Assembly (NCBI GenBank): GCA_008360975.2
Contig: CM039182.1
Coordinates: 86,645,405 to 86,709,404, forward strand
Origin: Lichenostomus cassidix
Taxonomy: Eukaryota; Chordata; Aves; Passeriformes; Meliphagidae
Direction: 5' to 3'
Length of the DNA stretch: 64,000 nucleotides
Shown here: in pieces, positions 24,670 to 38,619 of the stretch
Position numbering within the stretch: position 1 is the first letter of the stretch
How the letters are laid out: the number at the start of each line of letters is the position of its first letter
The notes under the pieces: model-generated
Told to the model about the DNA's origin: nothing
Database searches by the model: none
Seen by the model: only the letters and a program-made list of their open reading frames with translations
Position numbers and translations under genes: made by a program

Positions 24670-27600
24670 ATCCAGCTGGGTTTGGAAAGGAGAAATAATT
24701 GGTTGCTGTGTGAAACAGAGCAACCTGGGGGGACTTCAGTAATACAGGAGCTTAATAATGTGCCATGAAATTAGATCTCTTTAAATGTTTTTCTTGATTT
24801 GTGCATTTCACACTCACAGCTTTGTATGTCTGGCTATCCAGATGACACAAGCTGGCTCCCCACCATGACACAGGTGCTACAAAGTATTCCTTTAAACAGC
24901 ACGGTAAGAATAAGGTTTACAAGGAAACCTGGGGGTTCACAAATGCCAGATGAATGTAAATACACATTTCTGTGTGCACATGAAAGCGTACTGCAGTGGC
25001 ATCCAGAGCTGTTTTAAAAATAATTATGTGCATTAGTCATGGGGTTGAGCAAGGAAAGGTGTTATAAAGGCAGAGCTGTCAGCCTCCATCCACACGCAGC
25101 CGAGTGCAGGGAGGCGCAGGCAGAGATCTAATACGTGAAACCAGCTGATAAATACCTTACACTGCTCAGCAGGGAAAATGAAGCTGTGAAAACTGTACAA
25201 CATGTGTGAATTATCACCCCACATGGACAGGGGGGTCTCCAAGGATGGGCAGAGCATGGCAGCCCCTGGGCCAGGGGCTGGTAAAGAGCTTCTCTGTGCT
25301 GCAGCTGCCTGAGGATGGACATGGAGGCCTAGGCAAGTTCTGGTGAGAGGCATGAGACTGAGAGACTCCAGGGATCCACAGGAGAAACCTAGTGGGTGGT
25401 TTCTGCAGGCTCTTCACTGTGAGGGAAAGTGCAGCTTCCAGGCTGTGGTGCCAGGCTGGGCAGGCATGGTGCCAGTGGCAGCTGACCTGAGTAGAGGTCT
25501 TGCTTGCAATAAGTGACAGGGCATGACAGAGAAGATGGAAACACCTGGAAGTTGTGGAATGTAGTTCAGAAATCTGGGTACTTGAAAGCTATTGAGACAC
25601 AAAAAAAACATTGGTTAGATTCCTCTCCTCATTGGGTTACCTTGCCTCAATGCACATCATCTAAATAAACCAAAAAACTGACAACCACTGGCCACTGAAA
25701 AAACCCAACAAATTAACCTCAGCTTTCCAATTGTTCCAATCCCAATAAATAAGAGAAAAGTAAGCAACCTTTTCAACAAAACCTCTAAATTTTCCCCTTT
25801 TCCTTTAGCATCCTCCTACAGCACATGAACATAACTGGTGGCTGCATTGCAGACACCATCTGTTCCAGCACAACAGCAACTCACCCACTTCTACCCACTC
25901 AGCATGACCAGAATTTAGCACTGCATGCTGCATGTGCAGGGGAGGCACATGTGTTGTGAGCAGTGGAGGAGAGCAAACTAGGATAAGGAAGGGACAACCA
26001 CGGCTAGAGAGGGAGCAGAGTGCAGCTCTGAAATGAATCCTTCTCTTTGAGAGGATGGTGAGCTGGTCACACTCAAGGAGAGTGGGAAAAATTCATCCTG
26101 GGAGAAGCAAATGTTTCACCATCTTGTAAACAAAGTCCTTGTGCAGCGATCCAAACCTATTGCTTCCTTGCCACCACCACAGCCAGTAATCCAATCATTT
26201 TTAGTGTGAAAAATGTAGTACAGTAGTACAGTACTCCAGAGTATTTTTCCACAGGTAGGGCATCCCATGGCACACAGGGAAGTCAGCCTAGGAATTCTGG
26301 CATCAGCCCTGGAATGGGCAGAGGCCCACAACTTGGCCCTTGAGTTCTCTTCCCTGATCTGACAGTTTTGCTCTGTGGCTGTGAGATTCTGCTCCTAACC
26401 TTGGGAGAAAGATATAAATAACTGCTTCTCACACAACAGTAAACCAAACTTTGCTTGGCAACAAGACACTTAGAGTACCTTGTACTATAAAAAAATGTAT
26501 CCTCTTCTGCTGAACTTCAGCTCTTGCTTCTTCCCCCCACTGCCCCCAACAGGGAATGCATAAAATCTAAAAAGACCTTTTTCTGTAAGAATTTTAAACA
26601 ATTAGCACAATTCCATCAAGGAGCAATTTCTATGAAGCAATAGGAAGACAGTGAGAACAAGGTTTTGCCCAGGGTTTCAATTGTCTTTGCAGAAAGGGCT
26701 CTGCACTGTGGGCTTCCTCTCAAGGCATGTTGCCAGTGCTGTACTTCCAGTTTCTGTGACTTTGTGCTGTCTTGCTTCCTACACTCAGGTAATTCAGGTT
26801 CCATGCAATATCTTTCCCTTTGCACTTGGATGCTTTGGTAACTCCATCAGTTCACACAGCTCAACTTCTGCTCTTTAAATATCTGCTGAAATTATATCTG
26901 CCTCATTTCTGATACTGAGCAGTTATTAAAGAAAAGTAGTTACTTTTTTTTCCATATTTAACCCTTCTGGAAGGGTGATGTCACACCCCTGTTTCCTTAC
27001 ATACCATCTCTTGGTTCACTGTGCATGTATAAACTGCTTTGTCTCCCCTCTGAACTAACCCGAAAGCTCATTGGAAGTAGGATTGCCTTTGATAGTTATT
27101 TGCTCAGTATCAAGCACCCTAAATGTATCAGATGATAAACTTGAATAATAATTGGCTTGATTAGGGCAAAAGGCATGATATGTAAATCAGCGTTTGAATA
27201 TACACTGAATGGAATCATTGCTACATAAAGTGTTTTATTTTCCCTATCCTCTGCCATCTAAAGTCCCAGAAATACCAGGAAATCACTTTCCTAAGTCATT
27301 ACCCTTAAAATAATCCTCAATCTACATTACCTTGTAATGACAAAAGAGTAAACAGTTTACACAGATAGGCAATAAAGCAAGCAAGATTCAGTGTTACTTG
27401 AAGTAGTAAATTATGCATGTACTACAGGAATCTACAAAAGCAAAATTCTATGCATATAAATAATAAAACCAGGTTATATACAGATTTTTTTCAATAGTTT
27501 GAATCAAGTTTTTACTTTAGTACAAAAACTACTGTAGCATGCTAGGAAAAAAACACTCCTTATTTATACATGATTTATATTACCTGTATTGCCAGCTTCA

Positions 27601-28534
27601 TTTTAGACTGACCCTTTTTAATACTGTTTATGGTTGAGATGTCAAACTGAATGCATGTCTTCTTTGCACTTTTTTCGGAGCTACTTTGGTTATTCACTTA
27701 AATGTTCTGTTTTCTCTTTCTATATATGTGCTCACATCCATATCTCTCTATATATACCACCTTCCTATCCTATCTTGATAAACAGATAATATTTGAAAGT
27801 AATGCCATTTAAACAAATCTTTAGGACTCCTGCAAGAGCACTTGGCAAGATGGGATTTCTTAGTTACACAGCTGAGGAGTTTTAAGTCAGGCCAGTTCTG
27901 AGCAGTTGCTGCTGTAGAGGGTGAAGTTGAATAAGAGGCCAAACAGGAAAATAAGGCCATGAGAGAACAGATGACTTTGTAGGAGTGAAGAAACCTTCCC
28001 ACTCCAAAGGGAGCTCAGACTGGCTGTGGCACTTCCTGCCACAGGGACTGAAGATGGACAGCCTGTTTTCCTTAGTAAAAATCCAAGGGGATTAGGGAGG
28101 AGGAAGAAGCGTAGGAAGCTCCTTGTAAATGGTTATCATCCTGCCTTCTGCTGGAGGTTTAATAACACTCTGGCTCTGTAGATTTCCTGCATAGCATCTA
28201 GGCTATGTTCAGTCCTAACTTTCCTTCAGCTGGAAATTCTATTTCTCTTTAGTTCCTGCTTTACTAACCAAAGTAGGGGAATTATTCACTCTATAAGAAA
28301 GAATTCCTACAGAGGTGCCATATTCCCAGCTGGGTGCCTGAGACAGCTTGAGACATTTGCCCATGGACTGACATCTCATTTGATAGAGCAGGCAGAGTTA
28401 CTGAGGTAGCAGAGATGCAATATCACAGGACTGGGAGCTGTTCTCACAGGGGACAGAACATCCTCTATTCAAAGTGCAAGTGTCCTCAGCAATACAAAGT
28501 GGGCAGATTTTCTTGTAATGGTGTTTCTTAAACT

Positions 28535-28620
28535 AAAAAAAAACAACCAAAAAACAAACCCAAAAAAGAGCAAACCCCCCAACAACAAAACACAAAAAAC
28601 TCCACAAAACAAACAAAAAA
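28535..28620. repeat. A/C-rich low-complexity tract
   Basis: Plus strand consists almost wholly of A and C (A-runs separated by single or multiple C). It is the complement-strand version of the G/T tracts at 5001, 10351 and 22926. Confidence 0.92.
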
Positions 28621-28954
28621 TCAGCCCAGAAGCACAGATGAAAATAATACAGCTGAACAAAGAAAATAACACTCACAGCCAGTCAGGATACAGCAACAAG
28701 TAACTTCACAAGCAAAAGGTATTTCAGTTTCTGGCATGTAACCAGACGGCTGGAGTCACTGCATCCTTTTAGGTGAAGTATTATACATAAGTAAGTTGGC
28801 CCCATTTGGAACCAGCAAGCTTATGCTAATTTGGAATCTGTATAATTGAATGCAAAGCTAAAGAGCTACACTCTATTTCCATGGCATTTGTATGAACATG
28901 CACGAGCAGAGTTATCCAAATCAGAGCTGAGAACTCTCATACTCCAAAAGGACA

Positions 28955-29095
28955 AACCGCTTAGCAAGGAGTAACAATCAGTATTTTAATGAGAATTTAT
29001 CAGGTCTAAAGGCTCATGGCATTTCTACTGACACAGAACGCTCTGAAGGCTAAAATTACACTTAAACAGGAACAAACCCATTAACAATCAGTATT
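28955..29095. repeat. Spaced direct repeat, 14 bp core, 110 bp apart
   Basis: taacaatcagtatt occurs at 28972-28985 and 29082-29095. Both copies are preceded by a similar aggacaaacc / aggaacaaacc block, so the duplicated unit is longer than the core. Confidence 0.8.
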
Positions 29096-31296
29096 CCTAT
29101 TCCCACAATACTCTGGGCTACATCAGAATATACAGTGAGGATTTTCACACACCTTTCCAATCTTGTTATTACCATCTGACACCCCAGTTCACACCATCAT
29201 CTGTACCAGTGCAACCTGACTGTCCCTGAGCAATTAACCCTTGGGCTTGAGAGACAGCTAGTGCTGAGGAAACCTTTTCCTATCAGTGCCAAATAATTTA
29301 TTTTTTAAACTGCAGCTGATGCATGGATGAACTACACGGCTCCTGTTATAAATAATGCTGCACCTTTTGTGGGTGGGTGCTAAACTCGATGAAACATGAG
29401 AAGTAAATCAGAATACCTTTGCTTTAAAATAGAATGTTACAGGTATTTGAGGTCCCCAGTAGCAGCGTCAGGCCACACAAGGGTACACAAGTGCACGGAG
29501 TCTGGCCTTTTATCATGCTCCCACAGAATACTGGTGCCCCTTATCCCTGAAGATGGACCTAGGAATCTGAACTGGCTCTGAACCCAGAGATCAGCAGCAG
29601 TGACCCCAAATGCCCAGATGCCTTCCAGTCATTCTCACAGGGTTCTTTTTAACAAATTGTGAACTTTGAATTTTGCTAACCAAAACGAAGAAACAAGTTT
29701 TCTTAGCAGATTGGCTTTTGCACATGCTACCTTTGCGTATTTATTTTTTAGCACGTGAAACCCAGTTAAATTGCATTATACTAGGACTGACAAAAGAAAG
29801 AACTTAATCCCCAAACAAGATGAAATCAGATACTTGATAGTATTTATTACATTAGTTAAAATATTTTGCTTTGAGCACTGCAAGGAAGATAAGCTAAATT
29901 GAGTCACTGCTTGAAAATGTTTATCACTGAACTATGGCATGAACAAGCTATACATGGAAATAATACATATACTGGGGAATGCCATTTGATATTTATATTC
30001 CCAACTGTTACAAATCCAAGTAAGACTGTTAAAAGTGAGGTTCTCTTGCCTGTGACTGCTCATTAGGAGTCTTTTGAGACGCATAAAGGCACATCTTCCA
30101 TACTCCTGGCTCCCTGATGGAGCACCTCATTCCTCTGTGGGGTAGCCAGTACCATAAGGATTTTAAAGGATTGTCTTGTACAGAGGAATGGAACACCTTC
30201 ATCCTTTGCATCAAGTCCAGAAATCCTGTGTAACACTTCAAGCCCTCTTCTCCCTTCTAGCAATTAGCTATGCAAGTCTTGACGATACAGCTACAAGCTT
30301 GGAGTTTTACTTCTGCCTTCTCTCCTCCAAAAGGCCCTTCCATACCCTATCCTACCATCAAGCTGTGAAGATACCAGTAGTACATCTTTCCATAAACAGC
30401 TTCATCTGGATTTCAGCAAGACCCTCATCTTGATAGCTCTCTATGCACCTGTAAGAGATCCCAACCTGCTTGCACATCCCGTGTCTGAGCTGTCCAGACA
30501 GTTGGTTTTGGCCTTGTGCTTCCTTTCGCTGAGATTTCATTGAATTCACACCTTCATCAGGAAGGGTGATTGGCCTCAAGCTTAAAAAGACTAATCAGTA
30601 GGCAGAGCCACGCCTTGTAAACAGCAAAAAGCGCTGGCAAACAACCATCCCAGTTCTTAACAAAATCCCAAACACATTTTCAGGTCAATGCTCTATCCAT
30701 CTGTTAGTGTTGCATTCAATGTGTTCTCTATTTTGAAACTTATAAACTTGCATTTTAATATGCATGTAAATGGAAATAATTCAAGAACAGCATCACTGGG
30801 CTCTGATTTGTTGTGAAAATGTGACAACCACCATGGGGCAACAGACAGTGTCGAAGATAAGATTACTTAGACAAGCCCTGAGAACATGTGAAATCCCAAA
30901 AGGAAGGATAGGCTGCAGATTTCATACACAGGAGCAATAAAGAAAATCTGCACTCAAACAATTGGTTATGTGGCATTGCATGACATGAGAGTGCAAAGGT
31001 TTATTCAGCCAATTAATCAAGACAATCCTCTTTCATAAAACTTGTTGCAAGTGAAATATTCCTAGGAATTTGTGACTTACTTGGTTTACTTTTTTTACTG
31101 TGGTATTTATGAAAAAAGTATACGCTGTATTTATATAGACCAGACACTTCCCATACCTGCTTGATCGCTTAGCGAAAATTCAAGCTGCATCCATGTGTGA
31201 TTTCTTAGATGATTTCTTTCCTATCAAAAAGGTCAAAAATGTAATTCTTATTTCCTTTTTGAATAAGCCACAGTAAAACCACATAGCCAAAAATGC

Positions 31297-31302
31297 TTTA
31301 TT
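31297..31302 (-). terminator. PTPN3: Candidate distal polyadenylation signal of PTPN3
   Basis: Minus-strand AATAAA, followed within 30 bases by GT-rich sequence (tatgtgg, actgtgg) suited to cleavage-factor binding. It sits at the edge of the AT-rich putative 3' UTR. A second hexamer lies about 110 bases upstream in the transcript (31406-31411). Confidence 0.4.
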
Positions 31303-34300
31303 TCACCATTAGCCATATAACCAAAACGCGTAAAATGGTGGCTATATTTTTGTTCAAAACAGTTCCAAACCCCGAGAAAGCTATACTGAAAACATTAACC
31401 AACACTTTATTCCTATAAAAATAAAAAAGAAAAATTATACATTCAAGAGGAGTCTACACTTTTAAACAATAAATTAAACTTTGTAATATCAACATCAATT
31501 TACATTTCAAATGATTTAAAAGTACAGTGTAGGATACAAAATAATCTCTTTCCTTACCTTCCAAATACATCAAATACATTATTTAATTCCTTTAATGCAC
31601 TGGCACCTAGGATCTTAGAAGAAACTATAGAGTGCTACAGGAAAAGAAAGAAAAAAAAAAACATTAAAAAAAACCCCAGCCAGAGTCTCTGAATGAATAT
31701 CACCTTCCAAGATTTTGCTGACAAAACTCTCTGACAAAAACGCTAACTGAACTTGTATAAAAATACAAACTTAGTGACTAGAATAGTGAAATCTTATTCA
31801 AAACTTGCAAAAAAACCCAAAAAACTTCAGCTTTCCCAAATGCTAAACAATTTATTCCAGTAATATAAACACATTTCCATGTCAGTTGTAATCAAAGTCA
31901 GTTTTAGCCAATACGTCATTTGTGAGAATGCACAGAGGGCAGATTTTTAAAGCTTTTATAGGACTGTCTTGATTATATACCTTGTATCTCTCTATTAAGG
32001 TTACACAATGAAGTGTGAAAACCTAAATAAATTATGTTTAGTGCTCACTGCACAGGTGACTGGAATGTAAGCATTGATACTTGTTATTTATTTTGAAAAA
32101 CCTGGATTAGAAATAGATTTACATTTGAGCGCCCATACTAATTACCCACCTAATTTCTACACACAGTAATTTAATTCCTGCTAAACCTCAAGTTTTCAAT
32201 CATGTATGCAAAGCTCTGAATTAGAAGGGCACTGATCAGGACTAACTCAAGTGCTGCCACACTCACATGCTGCTTAACTGAGGCAAATGAAGCCCACTGC
32301 AATTAGTACTGCTGGGCTGAGTTGTTTTTTTCGAATGGAGTGCTTTGATATTCTTGCAAACTCATACAGATACACCTGATCTCGCTTTGAACTAGAGTAC
32401 TCAGGTTAGATAATACAAGTACAAGCCCACTAAGATCAGTATAGGCTGTGGATTTACTCTGCAGGATTTCTGTCTCTTCCCTAAGGAAGGCAGCCCTTTC
32501 TCCTTACTTCTGAATCAGGATTGCAACCAACCCTTTGCAAGAAAGATGACAAATAATCAGGCATTTGGGCTGATGATGCACTTTCTCTGCTTTAGTGGCC
32601 ACGCTGCATACTAGCTGAGAACCAACTTGCTTTATGAGTAGGTAAGATGTTACCACAGCAAAGAAGGTACCTCAAGCAGCTAACCTTTTTATTTTTGCAG
32701 GAAAACCAGGTTTTGTTCCATGTAAAAGGTACGTTTGGTATAGAATTTGGTAAATAGGAATTTTCTACTTGAAGATTCTTTTTTTTAAGCATGAATTCTA
32801 GCTTAGTGCAAGACAACTTCCTGATGCTTGAGAGAGCAAGTTCCAAGGACTTCCTATTTACAAATGTTTATTGTGCAAAAGGCTGACAGAAATATGATGC
32901 CACACTGTTTTAAGTTGGTAGCTGATGTTAGGCAAAGTGGTTTAATAGCTCTAAAAAAGCATCTGCTTCCTCTTAAGCATGCAGGGCAACCTCACCATTT
33001 ACCCAGCCATATTTGGGTTTCATTTATGTCTCAGAAAAAGACATCAAATGAAAACAGCCAAAATAATTTTTAAGCAGAAAATATTTAAGGGGTCTTTTTT
33101 AATGTTACTTAAGAGCACAAACCAGTATATGAGGAATATGTTCCACTTAAAATTATTTTCTAGGTGATTTTGACAAAAATTAAATCCCATTAACAGTAAG
33201 GCTCTTTACAAAAGAAATTGCTCCATGAGAAATGGTTTGTTTGAAAGAGAGAAGTGTTGTCCAAGAGGAAAAGAAATCATGTATTTCCCACCCCTACTTT
33301 ATCTGTTAAAAGCATTTTCATGTTCACAATGTTTGATGTTTTCTTTTAAGTTAAACCCAGGTCTTATCTGCCCTGAACAAAACATTTCCTACATGCTTTT
33401 CCAAATATTTTTATGCTTTCTAGCACTGCCAGCTAGTTTAAATTCCTCAGAAAGGAGATCAGTTGAGACAGGTCTGAACACTACATTGCCCCTTCAGCAG
33501 GGGGAAAAAATCTCATCCTTTCTTAAGCAACAATAACATCACTTTGTCTGTCTGAGACAAAGCCAGTTTTAGAGTTGAGGACAACCTCAAAGTGATTTTA
33601 TGAGGCAAAACAATGACATTTCAGGAAACAAAATCATGAAAGCCAAGCAAACAGAAGTTGAACAGTAAACTGAAGTGTTTCACTAATGCCCATTAAAATC
33701 AATGATTTAATATTTTAAATATGACTTTAATTAAAGGTTAACCTGCAGCTAAGCCCAAAATAATGCATAAACTAAGACTCTTACCCAAGTAGTCTGCAAA
33801 CAAATTTGGAGAGTCAATAAACCCACATTCTACTCTCCATTCCCACAGCCCCCTCTTGAGATGAATTAGTCTTTAAAAAACAAAAAAAAAACACCAACAA
33901 TTTTTCCTGGTCTCTAAACTACAGCCAAAAAAATTTAACAATGTCAACAGTCCACACAATTAGTTTTTTCCATAATATTGATCCTCAGCTTTTGCTCTTT
34001 ATATGAGTGGTAAGAACACTATTGTCACACGGTTAGTCTGAGCTGAAAAATGGTTAAATCTATTGGCATTATGTGCTACTTCCTTTTAATTCAGAGAAAC
34101 TTTTTTTTTATTAGGATGACAGCTTTCAGTGATTATAGATACTACAAGCTTGTTTGAAGCTTATACATTGTTAAAGTACACTAAAATTAATCATATTGCA
34201 TTAGACTGCCACATTTAAACTGTTGATGTAAACGATGGTTAAAACAGCATCAGTTTAGATGACACTATTAGTGTCAGAAATTAAATGCAAGAAACCCATG

Positions 34301-35242
34301 TAACCAAAATATTGTGTATTATATAATGAATTCATCATTCACTTGGCTTTAAACTGCCTTTGAACAAAATATTTAATGACAACTTTACCTTCTACATAGC
34401 TTCAATTAGTAAATGCTTTTAACCAAGTAGACTGGTTGCAGGTTACTAATTAAAATACAAACATTTCCCAGCACATGTTCTCTAGAAAGGCTGAAAGAGT
34501 AAAATAAACTTGCACTTAAATGCTACATTTCAGAATAGAAAAATAAAGCCATTATCATTAAAATAACTATGTTTAAATTATAATTGACTGAATATTACCC
34601 ATGTGCATCTAATTTCAACATTTATGCTTTTAGTCTGACACAAGAATACTCTTTACAGGGAAGAGCTTTTGTTGTAAAACGGTATCATACTATACTTGTA
34701 ATAAAGCCAATGCATAGTTCATTAGATAGTTCAGAACTAGAGTTCTTTTGAAATACATATATATTTAACCAAGTACTGCACAGTAGAAAATAGCAGGGAA
34801 AAAGGAAAACCAACAGTTAAAAAACTGAATGTATATGAAGAATTATTGCTGAATTTGTGGGTACATTTTGACTGCATACAGTTTAGTATCAACACCTAAA
34901 AGACAGGATAATTAAAAGCAAACCCCTGGATTACTTTCTTTTTCCCTGCAAAACATCACCACTATTCAAGGTTTGGTTGTATTTTAATGATTTGTATTTC
35001 ATACAACTGGTTACACAAAAGGCATTCATGGTTTAGGGCACTGTTTTTCTTATTTCTAATAAATAGCAAGATCTGTCCCTTTCACCACTGTCTCAGAAAT
35101 GTTCCCCTGTGAGATTTCTGGAGACATGCTGAATAGGCAGTTTAGTTACTTCCATATCAAATATAAAGCCACTAGGTTAAAATTTGTTTAATTCTGTAGA
35201 AATAAATGTTAGTGTATTTCACAGTGATGAAAACCTCAAAGG

Positions 35243-35248
35243 TTTATT
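35243..35248 (-). terminator. PTPN3: Candidate proximal polyadenylation signal of PTPN3
   Basis: Minus-strand AATAAA about 3.3 kb after the stop codon, which would give a 3' UTR nearer the length I recall for mammalian PTPN3. The downstream element is only moderately GT-rich. Confidence 0.3.
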
Positions 35249-38200
35249 GCTCCCTCTTCATCCCCCACCACACCAGACATTTTGAATACTTATTTTCATG
35301 ATCATGCCAGCACAGGAGAAATCAAGATTAAATTGCTTATGAAGGTCATATAGAATCTTGTCTTCACAGCATTTTCTGCCATTTGCCAATTCCTTGACAA
35401 TTAAAAACCTTGTGGTTACAAGTTTTAATTCCCACCAAAAAAACCCCAAACTTATCAATCAAATCTATGTCTTCGCGATTTCTTAATTTTCGTGGAAACA
35501 AAAGCTGGCATTAAGATGTTTTCATAATTAAGCTTTCATTGCAAGATCAGATCTAAGGCATACTTCATTCAGTGCAAAGTCATCACTCACTACAAAGAGA
35601 AGACAAAACCCCTTCAATTCTCCCCTATGGACCCTACAGGTACATGTGCAAAACCCAGCAAGACTGAAATAAAGATGGACACAATATACAAGATACTTGT
35701 GTAGTTAATACTTCTTCTAAGGTATTTTAAAAAAATCTTATCGAGATTACTATTTTTATAGCTTTCAGTAGTCTCTCCATGGCCAGCAATTTCAAACAAG
35801 TTATTAAAATCCAAGAGCTCCCCAATGGTATTACCAAACCCATCCAAATTTACCGGAACAAGAGCAGCATTTGTCATCACAATATGACTGTCATCATTTC
35901 AATGCACACATACTAACCTAAGTCAGGCTTATACCATGTATCTTGAGACTGCAGTTATATGAGGAATACATTTACAGTGCTTTGGTAAGTACATATTCAA
36001 CATGAAGAAACATAAATAGCAATTGGAATATAGCAATAACCTTAAACACAAAGAAACCATGAGTACTTCCATGAAAGACACAAATGTCACAAAGATGCTC
36101 TAAATATTTTCTTTCAGTTTATTCTCTTGCCTTTTTTCACTTCTTGACAAACTATTAAATGCAAGTCATGCCAACTGCAAAGGATGACTCTGAGACCTGG
36201 GCACAGCAAAACTTAAAAAAGAAAAAAAAAAAAAGATGTTTTAACAGACAACAGGCACACACATAACAGGAGACTTTTGTACTTTTGTTACTCTTCCAGG
36301 AGACAAACATTCTTTACTGCCCACTACTTCTTTCATAGGAAAGAGCCATTAGATTTTCTCCCTGCTCAATATCCTACCAGCAGCAAGCAGCCTGAACTTG
36401 TGCAACACTTTTCCACATGGATTTTTCAAAGAAGCTTCCCAAGTAATTTGTGCATGTCCATTATCATTTTACATTTGGATTCACTGCAGATTGAGCTACC
36501 TGATGCAATTTAGCAAGATAAGAGTGAACCAGAGGTATGGTCTTTTGCCTTCTAATCTATGCCCAATCAAGCAAGATGACAATGATCCAAAATACTGCAA
36601 AACACTTCAGTTGAAGTGAAATTTGGAATGCAGTACGTAAGGTTGAGCACAAACCTATTCACCCTTCAACCAAACAAAGCCAAGAAGGTTTCCATGTTGC
36701 CAATTACCCTGCACATCCCAATTAAAACTCTTTTGATCTATAAATAGTAACCAAATATCTTCTTCAGCTATAGCTAATAACGTAACCTTGGAAAAAGGAC
36801 CAAGCCTACAAAAGACAAGTCAGCAATTTAGCTCATCCTACATTCACTTTCTAGTTATCTCCTGGGGGAAAAAACCCATAATCTTCCAGTAATATGAGAG
36901 ATGCATATTGTACAGCTGTGATAGTTTCTATAATGAAACTCCAGCTATAAATGATTATATCCATAATACAAACCATAATTCTAAAATATATCTGAATATG
37001 TGTGTGCATATATATCTCTCTGAAAAAAATTATCTAATTTTCTCTTTTATACATATAAACATCTGGCTAATATGCCCCATAAAAATTTTTTCTTACTTAG
37101 GACTAAATTTTAAATAACAGAGTTTTAAACAGTCCCTTAGAATATTTTCTAAACACTATTAAAAATTAATAACTATCTCAGGTTAATCAAAAAGCACACA
37201 CAAAATAATTTAACATTATACAAATGTGGTTACATTGTTCAGAAAGTCCAATTCTCCCATCTGAAATGAAATAGAGACCAGTGTACCTTAGGGTGAATTA
37301 TTCATCAATATACAAATTCATTTTCTCTTTCCACGTAAATCTTCGGTTGAATTTAGCTGCATTTCTGTATAAGCAAGAAACACAGTAAATCTGCAGAACT
37401 CTTGCAAAAGTGAGTCGTGTTTCACTGGATAAGAGGGTTTTTGCTGGCAGGCAGCAAGTCAACATTTCATCACCATCTGAACACTAGCAACACCTGTGCC
37501 CTTGCAAGCTTCACACCTTGAAATAGCAGCAACATATTTGATGGGTTCAGTAGTAATTTTTCTTCCAGTATTGGATTAGACTACTTTGCATATACAGTAA
37601 GTCAAAAGTCTAGTACTTGTGTGCAACATTAATCCACATTTACATCTGAGAACTCATAAATACACATGGAAACAAACATGACAGAGAATTAAACCTCGTT
37701 TTAAGTTAAAATGTTTTCAGTCCACATATAGAAGCAGCAGTGAAAAACAAGTATAAAGGAGATGGACAGCAGAAACAGAAGAAAAGGGGTGCAATAACTA
37801 AAACTGTAAGAAGTAGGTCACTGTCAAAAGGGCAAATTGCAACTACAATTGATCAACAGAAGATGTAGACTGTACCATCTGCATAAATGCCTAAATGCAG
37901 CATTATTTTCACATCCCATACAGTAGATGTGATTTCTAAGCAGCATATTATAACCGCTGGCATACTCACTAACAGCTTTACAGTAACTGAATACTAAATT
38001 TCTCCAGCTCAATGTACAGTAGTTATGCATTAGCCTTTAAAGCTCTTTGTCAGCCTTTTAGTAAAGGTTACATTTCCATGGATATTTAGTATCCCAATAA
38101 GAAAGTTACAGATATTCACCTTCGATGAACTTTCATACAATACAAATACATTAGATACCTCCTTAAGCTGAATCATTTCAGTAATAGGAGTTTTCTTTTT

Positions 38201-38541
38201 GCTATTGCAAAGAAAACAAAAGAAACTTTGTAACTTCCAAAGTAAAGGGTGTTTTAAGGCAGTAAAAGATAAGTGTTAAGGTTTCCATGATTGTTTACGG
38301 TGGTCTATGTGAATAAAGCATATTACACACAGTTGCTGTCATATATTTATCTATGTGACTTTGTTATACTGTACATGATTTAGCAATCTTCTTGAGAAAT
38401 TTAAAGTGCCACAGTTCAAATGTGCTCATCTGTCTTTCCATGGGCTTCTAGTCCATTCTAGTTGCTTTCAGAAACGAGCCCTTGCTTTACTTAAAGAGCA
38501 GTTTTTTTAGGTGAAAAAAGAATTCATCCTTCACTGCTGTG

Positions 38542-38619
38542 CTAACTGGAATCCAGTGGTCGAACCAATCCTTCTTTGTAAACACGAAGAATAGCTTCAC
38601 AAACAAATTTGTATTGACT
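38542..38619 (-). CDS. PTPN3: PTPN3 window exon 12: Q-loop, C-terminus and stop
   Basis: Terminal coding exon: 25 codons (residues 457-481) and a TAG stop at 38542-38544. It reads [19 protein letters not shown], then RPLDSS. Gln458 and Tyr459 form the Q-loop that positions water for hydrolysis of the phosphocysteine. The acceptor is tacacag before AGT, chosen over the AG two bases downstream because it keeps TS-SQY. The stop aligns with residue 913 of the human protein. Confidence 0.94.
   Translation of the reverse strand, partial: SQYKFVCEAILRVYKEGLVRPLDSS

Larger units (their letters stand above)
24670..31270. other. Intergenic DNA between CR1 remnant and PTPN3 3' end
   Basis: No gene recognised. 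It contains an A/C-rich tract at 28535 and, from about 28.8 to 30.0 kb, repeat-free AT-rich DNA with a small internal duplication. EPB41L4B would be expected next on this side from human synteny, but no CpG island or first exon of it is visible, so it probably lies beyond position 1. Confidence 0.5.
31275..38541 (-). other. PTPN3: Probable long PTPN3 3' UTR
   Basis: AT-rich DNA after the stop codon with no recognisable interspersed repeat, no exon and no long ORF. This texture is typical of a long vertebrate 3' UTR and contrasts with the more GC-rich DNA below 31 kb. Minus-strand AATAAA hexamers lie at 36118-36123, 35243-35248, 31406-31411 and 31297-31302. I chose the last as the distal limit because it is followed by GT-rich sequence. 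The true end could be any of these. Confidence 0.45.

Noticed and set aside
1..31270. First exon of EPB41L4B, the expected neighbour from human 9q31 synteny
   Set aside because: No CpG island and no FERM-type exon seen; probably outside the window.
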